Assembly (NCBI RefSeq): GCF_029931775.1 | Contig: NC_079323.1 | Span: 1,461,001-1,525,000, forward strand | Direction of reading: 5' to 3' | DNA length: 64,000 nt | Source of the DNA: Euleptes europaea | Lineage: Eukaryota > Chordata > Lepidosauria > Squamata > Sphaerodactylidae | Part shown: positions 9,766-21,000 of the stretch, one piece after another | How the letters are laid out: each line of letters begins with the position of its first letter | Numbering within the stretch: position 1 is the first letter of the stretch | Position numbers and translations under genes: made by a program | The notes under the pieces: model-generated | What the model was told of the DNA's origin: nothing | The model's input: only the letters and a program-made list of their open reading frames with translations | The model's database searches: none

Positions 9766-12700
9766 ATGTACACACGATGGAGTCGCAGTAAATCCCCCAT
9801 GCAGGCCCCTCCCATGGACTTCTCCTTCCGGGGGATCAGCTTCGTACAAGGTACAGTTTGAATCTCCTCCACCCCCTGCCCACCTTTTCCCAGGGCTTCG
9901 CCCAAGTGTTCAAGGTGATGATAGGGCAAACCAGACACGTGTTCGTCAACTAAGCGAGGTCACGTAGAAATCAGGGAGAGGGTGGGTACTGCCTTTCGAG
10001 GTGGCGGGGAAGACTGTTTCTTTCTCTAAAGCAGGGTCACCAGGACACAGTGTGTGTGTGTGTGTGTTAAGTGCCATCAAGTTGCTTCCGCCTCATGGAG
10101 ACCCTATGAATGAAAGTCCTCCAAAATGTCCTATCTTTGACAGGACACAGTAATGTGAAGGAAAGCCATAATTTTCTTGATCCATTACTTACATCAGATA
10201 GTTTCAAAGGGTAGCCGTGTTGTCCTGCAGTTGAACATGATGGGTAGCAGTGTTAGTCTGTCACTAGCAGTAGAAAAGAGCAAGAGTCCAGTAGCACCTT
10301 AAAGACTAACAAAATTTCTGGCAGGGGATGAGTTTTCGTGAGCCACAGCTTGCAGATGATACTAAATTGGGAGGGGTAGCAAATACAGTAGAAGACAGAG
10401 CCAGGTTACAGGATGATCTTGACAGGCTGGAGAATTGGACTAAAACTAATAAAAGGCACTTCAACAAAGATAAATGTAAAGTTCTGCATTTAGGTAGGAA
10501 AAATCAAACGCATAATTATAGGATGGGGGAGACTTGTCTGAGCAATAGTGTGTGCAAAAAGGATCTTGGGGTTTTAGTAGACCAAACACTGAACCTGAGT
10601 CAGCAGTGTGATGCGATCTTGGGCTGCATCAACAAAGTATAGTGTCCAAATCACGCGAAGTGATGGTATCGCTTTACTCTGCTCTGGTTAGACCTCACCT
10701 AGAGTACTGTGTTTAGTTTTGGGCACCACAATTTAAGAAAGATGTAGACAACCTGGAACGTGTCCAGAGGAGGGCAACAAAGATGGTGAGGGTTCTGGAG
10801 ACCAAGTCCTATGAGGAAAGGTTGAAGAAGCTGGGTATGTTTAGCCTGAAGAGAAGACTGAGAGGGAATATGATAACCATCTTCAAGTACTTGAAGGGCT
10901 GTCATATAGAGGATGGTGCCGAGCTGTTTTCTGTTGCCCCAGAAGGTCAGGTTGAAATTAAATCAAAAGAGTTTCCGTCTAGACCAGGGGTGGGGAACGT
11001 CAGGCCCGGGGGCCGTATAAGGCCCGCAAAATCATTTGGTCTGGCTCTTCGTGGGTCCTGGCAAATCTCTAGTTCAGAAGGATCTAAGACTGGCAATCCG
11101 CCCCCTCCCGCGGACAGGAATAGCCTCTATTCAAGGTGGATGTGAGCTTGTCTTGCCGAGAAAATGAACCTTCTTTCCCCCTTGGAGAAGAGTCATTAGC
11201 TATGGAGCTGGTAGGACCGCCCAAGAAACTGTGTTAAGCCTTTCCCACCCGGGCCGTGGAGAAACATGTTTCCTCTGTACTACAAGAGGGCTGGGGACGG
11301 AAGTGGCGACAATGGAGGGGTTATAGGGGGCAGAGCCACAATGTGCGGCCCGCGAATGATGTTATAAATATCCAAATGGCCCTTGACAAAAAAAAGTTTC
11401 CCCACCCCTGGTCTAGACATTAGGAAGAATTTCCTAACAAAATATTGTCGAAGGCTTTCATGGTCAGAGTTAATCGGTTCTTGTAGGCTATCCGGGCTGT
11501 GTGACCGTGGTCTTAGTATTTTCTTTCCTGACGTTTCGCCAGCAGCTGTGGCAGGCCTCTTCAGAGGAGTAACACTGAAGGACAGTGTCTCTCAGTGTCA
11601 AGTGTGTAGGAAGAGACTACTTGCAGTTGTGGACAAGTTTACATCGGGACCACACAACACAGCATACAAACAAGGATAAAAGAACATGAAAGATACTGCA
11701 GACTTGGCCAACCTGAAAAATCAGCAGTGGCTGAACATGGACTGACCCAAACAGGACACAGGGTCTTATTCCAAGACACTGAAAGACTGGACAATTCTAC
11801 CAACTATTTTTTCAGATTGCACAGAGAAGCCATTGAAATTCATAAACATCAGCACAACTTTAACAGAAGAGAGTTTAAGAATGAATAAGGCTTGGCTTCC
11901 TGTCCTGAAAACCTCCAGACTAACAAAGACTACAGTCCACAATAGCCATGCGGATTAGCTTTGGATTCCACTTCAGGATACACTGGTTCCACATTAACAT
12001 ACCACGCCCTCATTAGCACATTATCTTGATACTTACAGGACAATGATTAGCACATTACCTTTAATACTTTACAGGACAATGACTCAGCTCAAACCCAACC
12101 CCCTTCTGACTATATATTACTCTTCCTACACACTTGACACTGAGAGACACTGTCCTTCAGTGTTACTCCTCTGAAGATGCCTGCCACAGCTGCTGGCGAA
12201 ACGTCAGGAAAGAAAATACCAAGACCACGGTCACACAGCCTGGATAGCCTACAAGAACCGATGAATTTCCTAACAGCGCGATTCTTCAGTGGAACAGGCT
12301 TCCTCAGGAGGTGGTAAGCTCTCCTTCCCTGGAGGTTTTTAAGAAGAGGTTAGATGGCCATCTGTCAGCAATGCTGATTCTATGACCTTAAGCAGATGAT
12401 GAGAAGGAGGGCATCTTGGGCATCTTCCGGGCATGTAGTGGGGGGGTGAGGTAGTTGTGAATTTCCTGCATTGTGCAGGGGGTTGGACTAGATGACCCTG
12501 GTGGTTCCTTCCAACTCTAGGATTCTATTATTAGCTCTCCCCTTCAGCCCCTCTTCCCCCGCTTTCCTCCCAGCTCATCCTCGTCTTGCTTTGCCCCCAG
12601 ACATGCTGACGGAGGAGCCCCGCCCCGGCGTGAAGCCCATCAAGCAGACGGAAGAAGGCCGGCTGCTGACCCAGGCGGTGCGCCTCAATAACAACACCCT

Positions 12701-15700
12701 CAACGACCTGACGGAGCTCACAGACACCCTGCAGAAGCTGCTGGAGCACCCGGAGGACATCTACTGGATCGACCTCTCCTTCAACGACCTGCCCACCATT
12801 GACTCGGTACCCCACCGGCACACAGAGCAGACAAAGGCAGGGAGGGCCATCAAGACTCAGGAGGGGCGAAAGGAATGGGGAAATCCTGCACTGCCCTTGG
12901 GAAAGGAGCAGGAGCAAAAAAAGGGAAAGTTCAGTGTCCAGTGATGTAACATATTTTTATACTTCCTGTAAGGACCCAGGCATTTCCAACAGGGTGCCCC
13001 ATGGGTGCCATGGCACCCACTGACGCCTTTCCTGGTGGTGTAGTGGTTAAGACTCTGTTCTGGAGAACCAGGTTTGATTCCCCACTCCTCCACAAGTGGC
13101 AGACTTTAATCTGGAGAACCGGGTTCGTTTCCCCACTCCTCCTTGTGAGCGGCAGAGGCTAATCTGGTGAACTGGATTTGTTTCCTCACTCTTACACCTG
13201 AAGCCAGCTGGGTGACCTTGGGCTAGTCACATTTCTCTTAGCCCCACCTACCTCACAGGGTGTCTGTTGAGGGGAAGGGAAGGAGATTTTAAGCCGGTTT
13301 GATTCTTCCTTAAGTGGTAGAGAAAGTCAGCATATAAAACCAACTCTTCTTCTGGTGCACAGTAAGTGTTTCTGGAAAATGGGGTGGGTCCAGGTGGGGC
13401 TTTTGCACAGTAGGCCTTTTGATTGGCTGTGGATATTTTTAAAAACGGTGCTTTGGCAGCAGCTGCCACTACAACTGGGGCAGCCATTTTGTGGCTGGCT
13501 CCACCTTCTGTGGCAACACCCACTAACACTGTGTCAGAACTCCAAAGGTGCCTGCAGGCTGAAAAAGGTTGGGGACCCTGCTGAATAGGGTTGCGCGGTC
13601 CTCCGTTTTATCCTCACAACCACCTTGTGAGGTAGGCAGTGCTGAAAGAGACCATGCAGCCCAAGATCACCCAGCAACATGCTGCATACCTATTCTCTCC
13701 AGGATCAGAGGAGCATGCCTGTTATATTAGGCGCTGTGGAACACAGGCAGGATGGTGCTGCTGCAGTCATCTTGTTTGTGGGCTTCCTGGAGGCCCCCAG
13801 TTGGCCACTGTGTGAACAGACTGCTGGACTTCATGGGCCTGGGTCTGATCCATCAGGGCCTTTCTTACGTTCTTAAACTTCATGGGAATGGAGGGATTGG
13901 AACCTGGGTTTCCCTAGTTCAGAGCTCTAATCCTTGCACCATACTGCCTTCTTTAAGACCACCGCTTCATCTTCCTGTTCCCAGGTGCTGACCACTTACT
14001 ACAACCTCCGCAACCTCAACCTCCACGGGAACAGCATCCACAAACTGTCGGATGTCGACAAACTGGCCGTCCTTCCCCACCTGCGCAGCCTCACGCTGCA
14101 CGGAAACCCCATTGAAGAGGAGAAGGGCTACAGGTAAGCCCCATGGAGCTCAGGACCGAGGAAGACAGGGCTCGGTGGACGCTGAGATGCCACCGGGTAG
14201 GGGAAGAAGCGCCCCTCTACATGTTTCAGCGGCCGGAAGGCTGTAGTGTTGGCATTTCTGTAAACGAGTGGAAGGATGAAGTGGGCAGGCAGGAGCTGTT
14301 TTAACACTCAGAAGGCAGAGGAGTTGCAGAATAAGATGTTCGAAAGGCTGAGCTTACAGGCTGGCGGAATTATGCAAAAGCGAGAGTTCAGACCAAATCG
14401 CACAGGGACAATGCGAGGAGGGATCGAGCCCAAAGGAGGCCTGGGCACCTGCTTCAGCCATGTGGTCTGTGATTTATTTATTCATTCATTTAAATTATTT
14501 ATTAGCCACCTTTCTTCCTTACGGAGCTCAAGGTGGCTTACAATATTAATAAAAATACATAAAGTAACATACATAAAAACACAGACTGCTTTAATCAATT
14601 GCAGCCCTAAATAAAACCATCTTCAGCTGCCTCCTAAAGATCTGAAGTGGTTGGGGCCAGGTGCACCTCCCTGAGGTGGCTGTTCCATAATCGTGGGGCT
14701 GCCACCCAAAAGGCCCCCTCTCATATACCCCCCCCAAACGAGCTTCTTTGATTGGCAGGACAGTCAGGAGGGGCCTCTCCCTGCGCTCTTAATTCCCGGG
14801 CAGAACATATGGGAGAAGACGGGCCTTCAGATATCCTGGTCCCAAGCCACTTAGGGCTGTTCCTTGCTCCTGGGAAGCATCCAAATGGGCTCTGGAAAGG
14901 ATCCAAGTAGTGACTTCCTCGGTGCAGCTTCCTCCAAGGGTGCTCTCCTCAGCACCCTTCAGAGGAAGGGCTGGCCAAAAGGAGAACCAACTGCCATACA
15001 TGACAAGTAAGAGGGAAGGTGGCTTGAGACAAGCGACGTTGTTAACGAGCAGCTCCTGACTTTTCCCCAAAGGGGGTGGGAGGAAGAATTCAGGCCCGAT
15101 CAGAAGGGAGCCTCCCTTATTCTTCCCCCCGCCATCCCCCCAGCCTTGTGCAGAGCCCAGGCCTCGAACTCCTCACCCTTTTGAGCTGGCAAATCTTTCT
15201 CAGGCACTTTGAGTCCAAAAAGGAGGAGCTCAAGAATACAGAAGGTGACATTTTGAAAGCCAGGAAGGAGCCCAAGAGTTCCTTTTTCCTAGGAAGGGGG
15301 CACCCCGTCACACAGCGACTCTTTGGTTGCCCTTTGGGTACCTTAGGTGCTGAGAAGGGCATTGCCACAGCACCGGACTGGCCCACTTGCTTCCTACCAG
15401 GGCAAGGTAACATGCAGCAACCCTAGCACTGTGGAGTCACATAATCATCGGCACTATGGCAGCTAGCCCCTTCTGCCTCTTTCTCAAGGCTTGGCAGGGG
15501 GGACTTCTAGCACCAGCACTATTAGCATTCTGTTGTCAAGACAGAGGACAGCAGCCCCCCCCCCCCATGGCAAGAGAGGACAGGGAGCAACATTGATCAC
15601 AGAAGGGGAAATTGTGGCCCAGGGGCCCCGTCAAGCCCACAGCTTGTCAAGCAGCTTTAACTCTTGGTGGGCCGAGATCAGCGCTCTCCAGAAACAGCTG

Positions 15701-16121
15701 GAGGGCCATGAGAACCAGTAGAGTAGAAGGGGCAGGTCACCTCAAAGCACCTGCCCACTTTTTTGGAGCTGGTTACAAAAGAGCTGGCACTCATCTCTGA
15801 ACCCCCAAGCCCACACTTAGCCTGGAAAGTGTGTCCCACCCCCTGCTCAGGGCCAGTGTCAGGAACGGTTTGGGCTGAGAGCTGAGGCGAGCCCTCCCCT
15901 CCCGGGGAAGAGGCAGCCCTCGCTTCCCGCCACCTCGGAAGGAGCCCACAAATGACTGTGCCTCTGTGCCTTCCCCCAGGAGCTACGTCATCTCCACTCT
16001 GCCCAACCTGAAGTCCTTCGATTTCAGCACCATCACAAAGCTCGACCGCTCCACTGCTGCCGTGTGGCGCCGCATGAACATTAAGCCCAAGAAGATTCGG
16101 AAGAGACTGAGCAACTACTGA
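9766..16121 (+). CDS. LRRC51: LRRC51, leucine-rich repeat protein 51 (LRRC51 half of human LRTOMT)
   Basis: Four coding exons: 9766-9850, 12601-12806, 13985-14133 and 15980-16121, all with GT-AG introns and phases 1, 0 and 2. The joined product is 193 aa, close to human LRRC51 (about 192 aa). Recognisable blocks are APPMDFSFR near residue 14, [17 protein letters not shown] in exon 2, the leucine-rich repeats [17 protein letters not shown] and [18 protein letters not shown] in exon 3, and the basic C-terminal stretch RRMNIKPKK. The family is a small cytoplasmic LRR protein of unsettled function. A 5' exon in the CpG island (ending at donor 6330) splices to 9758, so the start at 9766 is a choice: an upstream ATG at 6282 is in frame and would add 19 residues. 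I prefer 9766 because the human protein begins at the equivalent place. AATAAA lies at 16195-16200. Its gene lies tail to tail with LAMTOR1. Introns hold CR1, Penelope and hAT insertions. Confidence 0.93.
10048..10140 (+). repeat. Interspersed repeat, unclassified (GCCATCAAGTTGCTTCCG family)
   Basis: GTGCCATCAAGTTGCTTCCG followed by ACCCTATGAATGAA recurs at 29.2, 29.9 and 35.4 kb. It is preceded by a short GT microsatellite. Confidence 0.55.
10204..10349 (-). mobile_element. Penelope-type pLTR fragment
   Basis: It shares AGAGTCCAGTAGCACC and TTTCGTGAGCCACAGCT with the copy at 8026-8250 and abuts a CR1 LINE. Confidence 0.55.
10985..11410 (+). mobile_element. hAT nonautonomous element (CAGGGGTGGGGAAC family) inside CR1
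   Basis: Ends are CAGGGGTGGGGAAC and TTTCCCCACCCCTG, with a perfect GTCTAGAC octamer on both sides (10977-10984, 11411-11418). Confidence 0.9.
11440..12262 (+). mobile_element. Penelope-like element with GIY-YIG remnant, inside CR1
   Basis: A 13-bp duplication GAATTTCCTAACA flanks it (11427-11439, 12263-12275). It opens with an inverted pLTR, then carries C-terminal GIY-YIG domain sequence: conceptual pieces read [41 protein letters not shown]. It closes with a forward pLTR containing CTCTGAAGA, a hairpin and GAAACGTCAGG. The inverted 5' pLTR plus forward 3' pLTR is a known Penelope arrangement. The coding part is decayed and partial. Confidence 0.85.
13025..13358 (+). repeat. tRNA-derived SINE, Sauria-like, with a second B-box-like block
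   Basis: GTGGTGTAGTGGTTAAG head, two GAACCGGGTT-like blocks, GGTGTCTGTTGAGG and the AACTCTTCTTCT tail. Confidence 0.8.
13690..13877 (+). repeat. LINE 3' tail, CR1/L3-like (TACGTTCTTA end)
   Basis: AACACAGGCAGGATGG, then TTGGCCACTGTGTGAACAGA, CTGATCCATCAGGGCC and TTACGTTCTTA match the longer copy at 62860-63235. Confidence 0.7.
14470..14860 (-). repeat. LINE L2-like 3' tail in LRRC51 intron
   Basis: It starts with TTTATTTATTC and TTCCTTACGGAGCTC, AAGGTGGCTTACAAT, and continues with GGCTGTTCCATAATCG and GGCCCCCTCTC, the reverse of L2-type ends. Similar sequence is at 53.24 kb. Confidence 0.6.
14861..15979 (+). other. LRRC51 last intron, no further feature recognised
   Basis: Mixed unique sequence leading to the acceptor at 15978-15979. 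No repeat family or conserved frame was identified after the L2-like tail. Confidence 0.4.
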
Positions 16122-16194
16122 TAGCCCGGCCCCTCCACTTCCCCCGGACAGCAAGAAGAGGCTGCCACCGCCACCCCCCACGTCCTAGTCTAGG

Positions 16195-16200
16195 AATAAA
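16195..16200 (+). terminator. Poly(A) signal of LRRC51
   Basis: AATAAA stands 74 bases after the LRRC51 stop codon, giving a very short 3' UTR. A second AATAAA near 16689-16694 could serve a longer form. Confidence 0.7.
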
Positions 16201-17130
16201 GCGGTAGAGGAGCTTTGCATGCATGGAAGCGCATGTAGACAGCAATGTGAGTTAGAGGCCCACTGCTGGCATGGAAGGGAGAGAAAGCCAAATGATAGGG
16301 CGCGCTAGTCAGGTGTTTTTGCCAAGCCCATGTGCCAAACGGCATCGCTGCGGACGGCACAACTTGTGTCTGTTTTCTGCACATCACACAAATACAGCAT
16401 TTTTTCCAATGTGGGGGGGAATAACATATGTCCCTAAGCCCAGAGAATTAAGTGTAAGAGTGTAATGGAGGGGTGAGAAGAAAAAGCACGACATCCAGTA
16501 CGTTCTCCACGGAAGCCACGGTGCTGTTTCCACCAGGGACAGCGCCAACCACTGGAGGCTTGCCTGGAGAACTTTTCAGGAGCTCCTGCCACAAGGGAGC
16601 CCACGCCCGGCTACTCCTCCTCATGTCAAGACACATAGCTGTGCCCTATGATGCATTTTTCTTTAATATCTGCCAGCTGCATTTTTCAATAAAGAGCGCT
16701 TAAGTAGTACGTGTGGTCTGGCCAGCTGTCATCCCAATGAGGGGGTGCCCAATGGGGCTCCAGCAATTTATAGGCAGGCCTCTGAAGTCACACTTCCACC
16801 TCCACGCTGCTGGTGTGGGAACAGGAAAAAAAGGGTGCCAGAGGAGGAAAAGGCAAGGTGCCAAGTGCAGATCCTTGGGTTTGCAGAAGATAGATGGGCC
16901 CAGCTGTGGGGAAGCCATTTCTCCGGCACTGTAGAGGGCGAGCTGGGGTTGCCTGTCTGCCCAGCCACACTGGGAGCCCCTTTTGTCTTTGGAGCCAATC
17001 CCCATGGCCTGTTTGGAGGCTCAGTGACAAATGATGCCCAGTGACCTGGGGACCAGTTGGCAGAAGCATCTCAAGGGCAATTCCCCAGCAGCCCTAGAGA
17101 AGCTCCTGCCTAGCCTGTCTCTCTCATGCA

Positions 17131-17318
17131 CACAAAGCTGCCTTTTACTGAATCAGACCTTTGGTCCATCAAGGTCAGTCTAGTCAGACTGGCAGCAGCT
17201 CTCCAGGGTCTCAGGCTGAGGTCTTTCACATTGGTCTTTCCCACTGGAGATGCCGGGGGATCGAACCTGCGACCTTCTGCATGCAAACCAGATGTTCTCC
17301 CACTGAGCCATGGCCCCT
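17131..17318 (-). repeat. tRNA-derived SINE (TGGCTCAGTGG head), antisense
   Basis: On the minus strand an A box GCCATGGCTCAGTGGGAGA and B box GGTTCGATCC are followed by CCTGGAGAGCTGC and a TGATTCAGTAAAAGGCAGC tail. Confidence 0.8.
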
Positions 17319-17349
17319 CTCACCCCACACAGACAAAGACCAAGCTGTT

Positions 17350-18088
17350 GGCGTGGATGAATGTATTTATATTTTATATCTACTTTAGCAAAAAATAAAC
17401 AGAGTTAAAACAAAAATGACAGCTCGGCCATGTAAACCGGGGCAGAGGGTTCCGCATGGAGAACAGGCACAATGCCGTTCTTCAACGGCGGGGCTGATCC
17501 TTAATAAAAAAATATCCAACTTCGCCCTCCCATATATCCTAAAAAACCCCCAAAGAGGATGGCAGCAGAGAGGAAAAACAAAATGCACACACAGTGAGAA
17601 GTGACGTCGCAGCCCCGGTCCCTCCTTCCCACCCCAAAGAGGTCAGAATTTCAGCGCTCTCGCCAAGCCAAAGGGGGAAACACTTCAAACAATTGGGGCT
17701 TCCCCCGATTTTCGAGAGGCCATGCCCTTCCCCTCGCCCCCCACAAGTGTCTCTGGCAATCAGTGTGATGCAAGACTGGTAGTTCCCGTGAGTTGAGATA
17801 AGTGAGTCCCGCACTCTGAGCCACCCTCCTCCTTCATCCTCCTCCAGCCCTGCACGCATTGGCCTGCCCAAACACGCCCTTCCCCTCACTGGGGCAGCCA
17901 CAGCAGGGGGCCGGGGGGCACACCAGAAGGGAGCAGCCACCAGCCGTCCATAACTGTCTCTGTGGCCAGGAGCAGGAGATCCCGTGCGCTGAATTCTGGA
18001 CAAACTCTGCTGCGGTGACGAGCCGATCGAGGGAAAGAAATAAAAAAGTGAAAGGGGGGGCTGGCTGGGAGGGGTGACAGAATTGGCC
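17350..18088 (-). other. LAMTOR1 3' UTR (approximate)
   Basis: GC-rich unique sequence follows the stop codon on the minus strand down to about 17.35 kb, where minus-strand TATAAA variants (plus 17366-17378) could act as weak poly(A) signals. A SINE begins just beyond. The end point is an estimate. LRRC51 converges from the left, about 1.1 kb away. Confidence 0.5.
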
Positions 18089-21000
18089 TCACGGGATCCC
18101 AAACTGCACAACTAGCTCTTCTTTCGCATCCACCCGGATCTGGGAAAGGGCACTGAAGGCGTAGGCAGCTATCCGAGAGACCTGCGGAGGAAAAATGAAA
18201 CGTCAGGAGGGATGGCTTCGCACACCAGCTTCTTCGTCCACACTGCAAATGAGCTGGGGGGGGGGGGGGAATCAGGCCAACAGGGCCGTGTGAAGGGCAC
18301 AGGGGTGAGTGGAGAGAAAATGAGTGACAGCCCTGGGACAGAGAGGCCCGTCAGCTGGGCTTCGGCATCCCTACACTCACCTGCTCTCTTAATTGAGAAG
18401 GTTGCCTGGTAACATGAGGTCCCGCCCCTTGAACATGAAGTTGCCTTGTACTGAATCAGACCTCCCCACCCCCCACCCCCGAATAGCTTTTGGAGGAATC
18501 AGTAAGAATCACTTTCCCCCTTTCTGATGGCTGTGGAAATCTAGGTAGGATCCAAGCTATTTATTTTGTGACATCCAGCCGCAAAGACTTTGGGAGTACT
18601 CGAAATCTTGTGCCCTGTTTTGTGTCCTGAGTTTGACATGCAAGCCCTTCCCTTCACTCAACACACACAAAGGCTGGCTAAGTCTCAGGGGGTGAGAGAG
18701 AGCCCCAGACGTGCAGAGAGACGCATTCCCACCCACCCCCACACTCACCTGCTGCAAATCCGCAAAGGGCACGGGGTCGCTGGCAAGAACTTGGTGGGGC
18801 TGGTTGGTCAGCGAGGGGAGGGGAGGCAGCTTCTTCCAGTGCATCAGGCTGTTACTCAGCATTGCCAGCCGCGTGCTGGAGGGGGGCAGAGGCCAGAGCG
18901 TGAGGAGGAGGAAGAGGAAAGGCTGGCGGGGAAGCCACAAAGAGGGAGCCGGCCCTTGCTTCCTCTGATGACACAATAATCAGCACGCAGGCTCAAATTT
19001 ACAAATATGCAATAGAGCAAAGTGCAGGAAAAGTACACAAACGGCGGTTATACCAAGACAGTATCTATCAAAGCACAAAATTACACAAACACATTGTACA
19101 CCACCAGTGTACAAAATAACACTGGTGGTGTACAATGTGTTTGTGTAATTTTGTGCTTTGATAGATACTGTCTTGGTATAACTGCCGTCTGTGTACTTTT
19201 CCTGCACTTTGCTCTATTGCATATTTGTAAATTTGAGCCTGCGTGCTGATTACTGAGTTGCATTTGCCACTGCCAGCACAGGGTTTATTTTGGATTCCCC
19301 TGATGACACAGCAACATGACCAATCACAGATGGAGGCAGACCCAAGACAAAGCCAAGCCAGGTTGGGTGCTGAGGGCCAGGCAGCTTCCCTCCCACCCCC
19401 CAGGCTCCAGCAGCAAGGATTTAGGAGCCCACTTCCCATTTTCATGCGGGATTCTTCTTCACTCTGGCTGGAATGCAGGACAGAAGACTCCACAGTAGGC
19501 ACTGTGATCTTCCCCGGGATGAGAATCATTATCATCTGGTTATTTATAGTCTGCCTTTCTTGAGGATACTCAAGGCAATTATACAGTGTACAATCACCGC
19601 AATGGGACATGCAAGGAACAGTACAAACAGAAATCTCAAACAGAACTGAAACAAAGCATGAGCTTATAGGCACTATATATTCAAAGGTGTAGAAACTACC
19701 TAGTCTGGAGCAGACTTAACAGTGTCAGGTATTAACACAGTCGTGTAGGCCACAGTCCCCATCCCTTTAATGGTGCAACTTTCTGAACCATTTCACTGCC
19801 ATACAGTTCTATTTACCCATCAAAGGATGACTTTGGTGCCTGAAGACATGGCCGGGAAGTAAGGGAGGGTAGGCCTACCTTCTTGCAAAGAGGAAGGAGG
19901 TAATAATAATAATTTATTGGGAGTTTTAGGCTGCTCCATCCCCACAAGTCGGGCTCAGAGCACCTTACAACAGCATTATACAGTTAAAATTCATATGACA
20001 TATGACTAAAACATTTAAAACAACGCCCTTAAACTCATGGTGGCAGCACTAATCTGAACATAAAAAGTAATTATTTATAACACTTCCAGCAATAATGGAA
20101 AAAGGAAGGGGAAGAGAAAAGGAGGCCAGCAAGATGGAAACTGTTGCTGTTCCCAACCGCATGCCCAGGGGAACAACTCTGTCTTACAGGCCCTGCGGAA
20201 CTGATTCAATGCAGTCATTCCAGCCAGAATCCCTTTGTGAGCCTCCTGCAACAGAAATCATTCAAGCACACAGAAGCAGCATACCTGTACTGCCGAGCCC
20301 TGTCCATGTACTCGTGCTGTTCCATGCCTTGTGAATCCGCAGCCGAAACATCGATGATGTTGCTATCGGAAGGGGAAAGCTGGCGGTTAGGATAGGGGTG
20401 TCAAACATAAGGCCCGAGGGCCAGTTCCGGCCCTTTGAGAGCTCTTATCCGACCAGCGAGCCAGCCGAGGCAGCCAACCCCCACACTCTCCATCTGGGCT
20501 GGCGAGGAATGGCCTGGCTAGACCAAGTGACATTTATGTCATATCTGGCCCACATAACAATGGAGTTTGACATCCCTGGGTTAGGAGGTACTTCCTGCCC
20601 CCCCCCCCATCACACATGGTGTTCTCTGGCCACAACTTCCTGGCAGAGAAGTGCCTAGCAAGCAATGCTGTAGTGGCCAAAGGGGACACAACCCCAAGCC
20701 ACACCTGCCTCCCCCGTAAGAGGCCTCCTTAGGCCCGTACACAAAAAGGTGATCTGGGCCACAAAGCGCAGCGATGCTAGGGTGGCATTGATCAGGCCGT
20801 GGGCTATGAGCTGCCACATAATCCCTTTCTGGGCGGGCTTCTTCCACAGGACTCAGGGTGGCATTCAAGGTTCTTCTCATCATTTGATTATTATTATAAT
20901 AACAACCCTACAAGGTAAGTTCACTTGAGAGAGACTGACCCAAGGCCATGCAATGGGCTTCATGGCCAAGTAACCCTGTACTCCACACTCCGCCTGAGTT

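Larger units (their letters stand above)
10350..12535 (+). mobile_element. CR1 LINE 3' portion, interrupted by two later insertions
   Basis: The frame from about 10349 encodes the C-terminal CR1 reverse-transcriptase region ([48 protein letters not shown]). CR1 sequence is present at 10350-10984, 11411-11439 and 12263-12535, the last ending GGTTCCTTCCAACTCTAGG and ATTCTA. An hAT element and a Penelope element separate the blocks. The frame is not open throughout. Confidence 0.9.

Noticed and set aside
10328-10642. A conserved-looking 104-residue frame
   Set aside because: It is CR1 reverse-transcriptase C-terminal sequence, not a host gene.
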